Assembly (NCBI GenBank): GCA_017649745.1
Contig: JAGCGE010000301.1
Coordinates: 1 to 28,611 of the forward strand
Length of the DNA: 28,611 bases
Direction of reading: 5' to 3'
DNA from: Clostridiales bacterium
Lineage (GTDB): Bacteria; Bacillota_A; Clostridia; Saccharofermentanales; Saccharofermentanaceae
The notes under the pieces are model-generated. The model saw only the letters and a program-made list of their open reading frames with translations. It was not told where the DNA came from and ran no database searches. This document shows, in pieces, positions 12,925-20,800 of the stretch (positions within the stretch are counted from its first letter, which is position 1; the number at the start of each line of letters is the position of its first letter). Position numbers and translations under genes: made by a program.

Positions 12925-14056
12925 TCTCAAGCAACTCCTTTAGTTGATCAAACTCTTCCCGAGTTACAAAATTCTCGGGCATCTGCATTTGACCACTCAT
13001 CTGGGTATTCCCCCGCATCAAGGGAGAAAGATGCTGTGGCATTTCTTCTGAGCATTCCTCAAACTGATAAACATTAATGTTGTTACAACTTCCATTTTGA
13101 TCGAAGCCGACAACATACATTATTGGCTTGTCCTCATCAAACAGAGCCATACGAGAATTGGGAGTTCCGCGATAGTTCTTCGCACCCTCAATACCCATGA
13201 CAAAGACTAGGTCTTGCATTCCACCTTGACCCTGCGGATAACCATTCTGGCCTTGCTGATAACCGTTTTGACCTTGAGAATATCCATTCTGCATACCTTG
13301 CTGCCAACCATTATTCATTGGCTGCTGATTACCATACGGTGGACGCATGTTAGCATTTGCTTGAGAATATCCATTCATCTGGCCCAAGTTTCCTTGAGGA
13401 TAGCCGTTATTCATTGGATACATACCCTGAGAATTTCCGTTCATACCATTCATACCCATAGGTTGGTTAGCCTGAGGCCAGCCATTACCCATAGCATTCA
13501 TTGGTTGTTGATAGTTCATTGCCATACAATAATCACCTTCTTCGCTATTCTCTATGACTTCGTCCTCATCTTCTTCATCGGGAGGTCTGAGTACGTAATC
13601 CCAGCCTTTGTCGAAGGTGATTACAGGATGCTTGTCGATTTCATGACCTGTCTGATCTCCTTCTTCGCCAACATAGCCACCATCTTCAGCTGAGTTAGCA
13701 CTAACAGACTCGCCATCGCCAACATAGACTTCAGCATGTAGAGCTAGATTGAGAAGAATATCACCGATCTTCAAATCACTTATTCCGACATTCGCAAATG
13801 GCAGTATTTGAAATCCTGCTTTCTCGAAGTCTTTTAGCATCGTACCTGTAAACCTCACTTTATCGCCACCAATATCAACATCGTAACCTGCTTGATTTGC
13901 GATAAAATATATAAACGATGAGCAATCAAAGTCTGGACCCCATCGACCAGAAGGAGGTTTCTGAGAATAACCTTTTTGTTCATCGTTTGCAATAGCTAAA
14001 GCTAGTTCAGCCATTTGTAATCTTTTAGATTTGGTTTTCGGCGGATCTCTATTCAT
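12839..14056 (-). CDS. Amidase_5-type peptidoglycan hydrolase fused to Gln/Asn/Gly/Met-rich structural protein, 405 aa
   Basis: Residues 10-157 fit the phage peptidoglycan hydrolase family Amidase_5: RWGPDFDCSSFIYFI with catalytic Cys45, a TMLKDFEKAGF helix, LKIGDILLN and LHAEVYVGDG with His107, ending GWDYVLRPP. An acidic linker (158-176, DEEDEDEVIENSEEGD) leads into a low-complexity region (178-282) of NGYPQGQ-type units. Residues about 283-340 (DLVFVMGIEGAKNYRG...RMALFDEDKPIMYVV) and VTREEFDQLKELLENV form a small conserved gut-phage structural unit. Met178 (ATG at 13525) has GAAGGTG 8 bases upstream, so the second half may also be made alone. It probably is a virion hydrolase for DNA entry. 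Start at 14056 has AGGAG 9 bases upstream. Confidence 0.82.
   Translation of the reverse strand: MNRDPPKTKSKRLQMAELALAIANDEQKGYSQKPPSGRWGPDFDCSSFIYFIANQAGYDVDIGGDKVRFTGTMLKDFEKAGFQILPFANVGISDLKIGDILLNLALHAEVYVGDGESVSANSAEDGGYVGEEGDQTGHEIDKHPVITFDKGWDYVLRPPDEEDEDEVIENSEEGDYCMAMNYQQPMNAMGNGWPQANQPMGMNGMNGNSQGMYPMNNGYPQGNLGQMNGYSQANANMRPPYGNQQPMNNGWQQGMQNGYSQGQNGYQQGQNGYPQGQGGMQDLVFVMGIEGAKNYRGTPNSRMALFDEDKPIMYVVGFDQNGSCNNINVYQFEECSEEMPQHLSPLMRGNTQMSGQMQMPENFVTREEFDQLKELLENVKSTSSNESNGSRNGQQSNGSRNGRNN
12850..12900 (-). repeat. 27-bp tandem repeat lying in two overlapping reading frames
   Basis: About two copies of a 27-bp unit encode NPMAQGMGS repeats in the 94-aa gene and SNGSRNGQQ-type repeats at the C-terminus of the amidase gene. 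Because 27 is divisible by three, duplication keeps both frames open. Confidence 0.8.
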
Positions 14057-14072
14057 AATGCTTTACTCCTAT

Positions 14073-14444
14073 CTAATCGTCTAACATCCAGTCTATTTCT
14101 AAAATCTCATTACCTGTCAGCTTATCCATCACATCCGAGTATGAGATTTTAAAAATATCAACGTCATGTTCTATATTACCGATACGATCAAGTTCATTTT
14201 TAAATGTTGAAAAGTTGGGATCATCATATGGAATAATGTAGCGACCTGTTTGACGATCGTTATCATCCTTCTCTAGTTGTCCGTACTTTACTATCAATGC
14301 ATCACGTGTTGTTATGTATGCTCCCACAGCATCTCGAAGAATACGAGTATTACGCGCAGCTGCATATCCAATAATATCAGCACGATTAAGAAACGGATTA
14401 AGTTTGGCAATTTTAGTTTCCATAGCAAAGTTTGTAAGTATCAT
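14073..14444 (-). CDS. DUF1617-like small phage protein, 123 aa
   Basis: A helical, charged protein with the pattern RILRDAVGAYITTRDALIVKYGQLEKDDNDRQTG, then a loop and FSTFKNELDRIG...HDVDIFKIS. This resembles phage proteins of the DUF1617 type, which carry an LIxKYGE-like motif followed by a D/N-rich loop and a second helix. Function is unknown; such genes sit between tail hub and lysis genes. AGGAAG lies about 8 bases before the ATG at 14444. Family membership is by pattern memory. Confidence 0.7.
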   Translation of the reverse strand: MILTNFAMETKIAKLNPFLNRADIIGYAAARNTRILRDAVGAYITTRDALIVKYGQLEKDDNDRQTGRYIIPYDDPNFSTFKNELDRIGNIEHDVDIFKISYSDVMDKLTGNEILEIDWMLDD

Positions 14445-14455
14445 ACACTAACTTC

Positions 14456-16945
14456 CTAACTAGTAACCAACAAACCTTTATTAAATATCAATGATTCAGA
14501 GGACATATTACCTAATGAGATGGTACCGGTTTGTTCAGTAGGTCGTAATGAATAATTATGTTTTATTGTAACTTGCGCGACATTTGTTGGAATTTTTCTA
14601 TTCCCATCTTGTTCATAATCTAAAATTGCCCAAAAAGTATAAGATGAGTTAATCAGCTCATATGTTACATACTTATATGTTAATTGGGAAGACATATTTC
14701 CGCTTAGAACACTAATAGTATCCGTTCTACCTTCATGATATGTAGAATATCCACCAGGAGATGTGTAATCCATAACGCCCAAAGATGGAGTTGAAAAGAG
14801 AACAGCGCCAGCACCGCCAAGCACCAAACCCGGAGTGCCATTGGGTGCAACATTAGTATCGAAATATCCAGCAAGAGTACCGTTTAAACTTCCTTCAATA
14901 CGACCATTCTTGATACAAATATTATTTGTACCGTTACTATTTCCTAAACCGTCAGTACCAATATAAAAGCCTTCGTCTTGACTATCAGCACTAGTTTTAT
15001 TAAAAGTCCAAAGTTTAGAATTATCGAAATTGAAACCAGCAATCAATGCAGTATTATCAACTGTATTAACTTTAAATAATCCAGTTCCATCATACCCAAT
15101 AGCAATACCATCATGGCTTAAATAAAAACCATCAGTACTGTCATCATCAATGGATGTTTTACTATCAGCTAATATCAAATATTGATTAGTGAGATCAACT
15201 TTAAATAAACCAGTACTGGAATTACCTATGGAAAGTCCATCTAAACCAATATAAATACCGTCAACATTATCGTCATTTAACGATGATTTTTCATGATAGA
15301 AATATTCCGATGAAAAATCGAAACCAGCAACTTGCATTGTGCCAGAGTCCATGTCGGCAAGCAGCAAATATCCACCATTACCATCATCTACTGCAAGAGT
15401 ACCCGTAGTGATTCGAGTAGCAACAATCTGACCATCCATAGTAATAGCAACTAATGGACTATTCCAATCATCACTAATAGATGAACGATCTTGGAACATC
15501 AAACCACCAAGGTTCCACATCCACATCTGAGTAGAAGATTCCTCATCAATTTGGTTAGTAATCGTCAAAGCAGACGTTCTGTCGCCCTTATCAGTACCGA
15601 CCAAAGTAACAAAACCATTAGTGGCCATACTAATCATTGCCGCTGCATTCTCACGAGCTATTCGAAGAACGCCTTCTCGCGATGGAACATGCGAACTAAT
15701 TGATGAAAGCTTGACTTTACCACCATTAATACTACCGCCAGAAGTTCGTTTAGTAGAACCATAATATCCATGGGTTTCTTTTGACATAGAGAATGTAGTA
15801 TTCTCAGGATTGTCAAATGGTATTCGCATCTCTTTGACTATAAATGTATCTTTTAAACCATGAGGTTTAGAATAACAATTGATCTGATCGAGAAAATTAA
15901 AAGCCTCATAACCAGAACCAAGTAGATAATGCAAATCAAAGACTGTAACTTTCAAAGTTGTCAATGAATATTCATAGTCATTTAAATATGCTTCAGCTAA
16001 TCGTAACAGCTCACCGGGATCATCAACATCATTCCACTCAACAGTTTGTTCGATACGACCGTATGTAAGCATAGCTGGATAGTTTATTAAATATTTACCA
16101 ACAATTCGAAAATTTGAAGTGGAAGGCGTAAGGTTTTCTATCGTGTATCTATCTGGAACTTCTTTGTCTTCCGATTCATCGTTAGTATCTATCTCACCAC
16201 CATACGGTAATATAGCCGTAATAGTTTCGGACCAATCAGTATCGCTTGTATAATCCATTAAATTCTGACCAAAATTAATGGACTGATGAGCCATCATCAA
16301 CTGAGTATCAGTAAGTAAATCCAAAATATACTGACAATTAGATAAATTGGTTAATGGATTGTATGTATTGGGATTGAAATCTTCATTAATGCGAATACGT
16401 ACATGAAGTCCCCAATCCTCAACTTCTTTGCTTAAATATGATAGAACATTACCACCATCAAATTCATGAGCATGATTTCCTATTGATGTGCCTTTAGAGC
16501 TAACATTGGAAATAGCTCCTGGAGCAATACTACGATATGGTTCAATAAATTTTGTCTGTACGTTGTAATTCTCCAAAAGGAAACGCACATATTCCGGAAG
16601 ACTTATCGATTCGATCTCGCCAATAAACACTGTGCTATCATTAAGAAATGCCAAAACACCTTCGCATGTAATTTTCTTATAGTTATAAAAATCTTTAGAA
16701 ATCTTAAGAATTCGCCCGCTCCAAATCCATGTTCTAGTACCATCTTGATTGTGTCTATAAATATCAATCGTAGTAGTAAAACAAGCTATGTGATCGTAAC
16801 ATACATTGCCAATTGGAACCGTGGCTTCAAATGCTCCAGCAGAATTGTCTTTCAAGGATAATGTAGCACCAATAAGTTTTGTGGCTTCTTGATCTGGTAT
16901 AGAATCGTTATAGATAAGGTTACCATCAGCGTAAATTCTATACAT
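14456..16945 (-). CDS. Tail hub / tail-associated protein with C-terminal repeats, 829 aa
   Basis: The N-terminal 400 residues have the look of a gp27/gp44-like hub or prophage endopeptidase-tail protein: a beta-rich start (MYRIYADGNLIYND), WIWSGRILKISKDFYNYKKI, and YVRFLLENYNVQTKF, then a late VKEMRIPFDNPENTTFSMSK strand set. A helix near 425 (REGVLRIARENAAAMIS) connects to a beta region. From about 535 to 700 there are three diverged repeats of the form D-G-F/I-Y-x-x-x-D-G-x-x-x-G joined by GLFKV and AGF-F elements. No obvious catalytic residues are seen, so enzymatic action is uncertain. It follows the distal tail gene with a one-base stop/start overlap (TAATG), as expected for a tail-tip operon. 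Confidence 0.85.
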   Translation of the reverse strand: MYRIYADGNLIYNDSIPDQEATKLIGATLSLKDNSAGAFEATVPIGNVCYDHIACFTTTIDIYRHNQDGTRTWIWSGRILKISKDFYNYKKITCEGVLAFLNDSTVFIGEIESISLPEYVRFLLENYNVQTKFIEPYRSIAPGAISNVSSKGTSIGNHAHEFDGGNVLSYLSKEVEDWGLHVRIRINEDFNPNTYNPLTNLSNCQYILDLLTDTQLMMAHQSINFGQNLMDYTSDTDWSETITAILPYGGEIDTNDESEDKEVPDRYTIENLTPSTSNFRIVGKYLINYPAMLTYGRIEQTVEWNDVDDPGELLRLAEAYLNDYEYSLTTLKVTVFDLHYLLGSGYEAFNFLDQINCYSKPHGLKDTFIVKEMRIPFDNPENTTFSMSKETHGYYGSTKRTSGGSINGGKVKLSSISSHVPSREGVLRIARENAAAMISMATNGFVTLVGTDKGDRTSALTITNQIDEESSTQMWMWNLGGLMFQDRSSISDDWNSPLVAITMDGQIVATRITTGTLAVDDGNGGYLLLADMDSGTMQVAGFDFSSEYFYHEKSSLNDDNVDGIYIGLDGLSIGNSSTGLFKVDLTNQYLILADSKTSIDDDSTDGFYLSHDGIAIGYDGTGLFKVNTVDNTALIAGFNFDNSKLWTFNKTSADSQDEGFYIGTDGLGNSNGTNNICIKNGRIEGSLNGTLAGYFDTNVAPNGTPGLVLGGAGAVLFSTPSLGVMDYTSPGGYSTYHEGRTDTISVLSGNMSSQLTYKYVTYELINSSYTFWAILDYEQDGNRKIPTNVAQVTIKHNYSLRPTEQTGTISLGNMSSESLIFNKGLLVTS

Positions 16946-17832
16946 TATAGGCTTCCTTTTCTAAAATCTATAGATACAGTTCCAGGACCTTTCAAATACA
17001 TATCATAGCCACCAAACCGATCATATAGAATTAATTCGGGATCAATAAAAGTTCCGGAAGTATTGTACGTTTTCTCATATGTGTATCCAAGCTGATCATT
17101 CTCAACTTTAACACCCATGTTACTATCTGAAAAAGTAAGAACTGGAACCGTTGGCATCCAACCAGTTATACTATGATTAAGTTTTGCTCCATAAATCTGA
17201 TCATCTATTTGGTCTTTTGCTGGCAACATAACTCCAACACGTTTCCACTCAGAACTAGGAACATTTATGTTTGTAAAAATACCTTTACTAGTACTATGAG
17301 TTTTATAAACTTGACAATTAATAACACCGTCATAAAAACTAAAAGGATCCCATAACCAATCCCAACCGTCTTCATCCATTTGACTAGCAGTTTGAACTGA
17401 TAATTTATATGGGCCGACATCATAGTCTATCGCAACTGTAGGACATGTGCCAGAACCAGTGTTCCAACTATTGACTGCAAAACGACCATCGTAATACCAA
17501 TTTCGATCGTCTTCCAGAACCATCATTGCTCGATGACCATGAAGATAATTCATAAGTTTAGAATATAAATCAGCCCAATAATAGTGTTCAGCAACAACAG
17601 CAAACTCTATCGAACCGGATCGGTTTTGATAGAGAGGAAATGGAGTTAACGATTCTGTAAGGTCTACCGTTCCATTAGTTCCAGGAATCTCAATATTATG
17701 AGTTTTAACACCTGGAGGTGGTATGACGGGTCTAGTTGTTGGAACCAAACCAAAATCTTCATACATATCAAAACTTCTATAAGCAGATCCATGTGTTGGT
17801 ATTGTTTTAAACCATACAGAATGATACATCAT
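16945..17832 (-). CDS. Distal tail protein (Dit-like), 295 aa
   Basis: Position between tape measure and hub, length and content fit a distal tail protein, the hexameric adaptor between tail tube and tip. The N-terminal half has SFDMYEDFGLVPTTRPVIPPP, then PGTNGTVDLTESLTPFPLYQ and a GSIEFAVV strand, typical of this fold. Residues about 155-168 read DWLWDPFSFYDGVI. The C-terminal half is beta-rich (PTVPVLTFSDSNMGVKVEN, PELILYDRFGG). The start at 17832 overlaps the tape-measure stop by four bases and has GGGGGG upstream. A 27-bp segment encoding WLWDPFSF is nearly identical to one in the second Ig-like domain at 26613. Confidence 0.87.
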   Translation of the reverse strand: MMYHSVWFKTIPTHGSAYRSFDMYEDFGLVPTTRPVIPPPGVKTHNIEIPGTNGTVDLTESLTPFPLYQNRSGSIEFAVVAEHYYWADLYSKLMNYLHGHRAMMVLEDDRNWYYDGRFAVNSWNTGSGTCPTVAIDYDVGPYKLSVQTASQMDEDGWDWLWDPFSFYDGVINCQVYKTHSTSKGIFTNINVPSSEWKRVGVMLPAKDQIDDQIYGAKLNHSITGWMPTVPVLTFSDSNMGVKVENDQLGYTYEKTYNTSGTFIDPELILYDRFGGYDMYLKGPGTVSIDFRKGSL

Positions 17833-20800
17833 ATCACCCCCCTACTAGAAAGAACTGTAGATTCTCCAAGACTTGTATCAATTCCTGGTGACAATTGCCC
17901 AACAAGAGCACCATTGTCCATAACAACTTTCAATTGAGACATGGCTTCGGTTTGTTCACGCATTCCAAGAATTACTTGATTCAATTGTAATTGTATAGCA
18001 TTAAGTAACTGCTGCTGTTGATTTTTATTTTCAGTAGAAAATTCATCAAACATTTTTTGTTGAGAAGTAATCATGTCATCTGAACTCACAGAAACTTCAT
18101 CGTGAATGATGCTTTGAAGGTCAGAATCAGGCATTGTAATTCCATTTTGAATTCCACTAGTATCAAGTACTGGAGAAATAGTAGGAGAATACTCAGAATT
18201 TTCGTCTAAACAACTTAATGCATCGAGTGCTCCCATAGCCATATTACCAGCAGCACCGATGAATTCTCCAGAATTATCGTTAATGCCATTAGTTAAACCT
18301 TCTACTAAATATCCACTTAACTCATAACCTTCTTTAGAAGGTGATTGAATACCCAAAGCATTCTTTATAGATGTTAGTATGCCAGTTCCAATGTTTCCAG
18401 CAGTATCCCATAAACCAGTTGCAAAACCAGTTATACCATTTATGATACCCTGAACTAGATTTTCGCCAACTTCTTTTAGATCATCAAGGAGTTGCTTGCC
18501 ATCAAATTCTCCTAAGAAACCTTTGATTAATTTTCCAGCACCCTTAGCCATAGTAGCGACGCCATCAACAATGGCATCAAATATAGCTGTAATTAGTTTT
18601 CCGATAGCATCATATAATTTTTGATGATTGTCTTCAATGGCTTTAGCAAGACCCTCAATAAAACCAATAAGCATCTTAAATGCAGCATCGACAATATCAT
18701 CCATCTTATCGGTTACGCCCTTTATAAAAGCAAGAGCAATGTCGATACCCGACTCAATAATATCGTCAAGATTTTCAGCAACTGCATTTAAAAAGCCGGA
18801 AATAATCTTAAGCGCTGAATCAGCCATTTGAGGCACAAATATCTCAAGTTGAATCAATAAAGCAGCTATTAAAGAAAGTATAACTCCTGTAATAGTTGGT
18901 ATCATTGTTTGTACAATTTTTAATGCAGTTGTCAATATCGTTGTTATAGCTTCGCCAACTCTAGGAGATTCAGTAATAATAGCTTGTAATATAGAGTCCA
19001 AAACAAGTCGAATCGCCTCAACTATTTGAATGGAATTGGTTTGTAAGAAATTAATAAACTCACCAAGTAATGTATTAAGCCATTCAAAGAAATTAGGCGT
19101 TTGTTCAGTTAGGAACGCGAATAATTCAGTAAAGAATGTTCCAAGAACTTCAAATACTTGAGGTATTTGTTCGACCAAGAATGTCCATAGCTCAGTAAAG
19201 AATGCACCCAATGCTATGAATACTTGAGGAGTCAGTTGAATTATTCCCTGAATTATAGCACTACCTATTTTTACAACTGCCTCAATAATTTGGGCAGCAC
19301 CATTACCCAATGTGACAACAAAATTTATAAGCGATTGAGCAAGCGCAGTTACTACTTCAGGAATGAAAGTAATAAGATTCTTAAGTAAATTTAAAAATGA
19401 TTCAAAGGCAGCATTTTGAGCAAATTGAATCATAGAGTCTCTAATGCCATCAAATGCATTAGCTAATGTCAAACATACAGGAGCAACAAGTTGGACGAGA
19501 TTAATAGAAAGAGACAATTCAGTAAATGCAGTTGCAACTAAAAATATAGCCGCAGCAATTGCGATGATAGCAGGAGCAGCCGTCTCCAAAGCTTTTGCGC
19601 CAATAACTAAACCACCTAATGCAACTGCAAATACAGCAAATCCCTTTGCTAAATCATCCCATCCCAATTTAGCTATTCCGGCTAATGCACTAGCAAGCAA
19701 CTTCATACCTACAGCGAGCATTAAAAATGCTCCGCCTAATGCGAGTAATTCATCGGATAAACTAGTGCCTTGACCGTCCATACCCTTTTTGCCACCAGAG
19801 TTAATATACTTGGCAGCAGCGACCATTCCACCTAAGCCAACTGCAAATACAGCAAGACCTTTCGCAAGGTCATCCCATTCAATGTCAGCCATCATTAGGC
19901 ATGCTTTTCCAAGTATCTTAACTGATTCGGCCATTAAAATAAGACCTATCGCATCAGTAGCTTTAAAACCTTCAGCTTTACCAAGTTGTTGTGCAGCAAC
20001 TACTAATCCGGCTAATGCTATTCCAGTAGCTATCATGCCTTGAGCCAATTGACCCAAATCCATATCACCAAACATCTTTACTGGAATTATCAATAAATTC
20101 AATGCAACCGCTAGCATTATTAATGATGTTGTTCCAGCAAGTTCACCTTTGCCTCCAATATCAGCTAACTTGTCTGCTACTTTTGTTAATGCTTGAAGAA
20201 GAATGATAATACCTAATAAACCTTGAGCCATGTCTTCGAAATTCATACTTCCAAGCATTGTAACAGCAAAGCTGATCATTAATATGGCAGTACCTATAGC
20301 AGCTATAGCTGGTGCAGCAGCTGCTAATGTAGCAGCATCTTCAGCTTTAAAAGTTGAAACTTTTGTTAAAATCTTATCGATCATCTCAAATATGACAATC
20401 ACAACACCAGTTGAGTATGCTAATGCTGTAGGATCGATCATTGATAATACAAACATTGCAGCAGCAATTTCGAGCAATGAAGTTGCAATCATTTTAATGC
20501 TATCGACTTTCATTCGAGTCTTAAGAGCCTCTAATGCTTCGCCAATACCATCGACAAAAGTCTTAATTATGCTTACAATGTTCGAAATTCCACTAACATT
20601 TTTACTAAAATCTTTAAAGAAACCAAGTAAACGGTCTATCAATACTATGATTCCGCCAGATGTAAATATTTTGTCTACATCTAATTCGCCATTATCATCA
20701 CTAAATACTCGTTTAATACCATCTGCAAATTGTTTAAGCTTTTCAATAATGGTATCCAACATTGTCATGTCATCAGTACCACCAAGAGCATGCTTAATAC

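Noticed and set aside
13091..13101. TCAAAATGGAA inside the amidase-fusion gene as a regulatory site
   Set aside because: It encodes D-Q-N-G-S in a conserved coding context, so codon use alone can explain it; the same applies to the copy in the tape measure at 18140.
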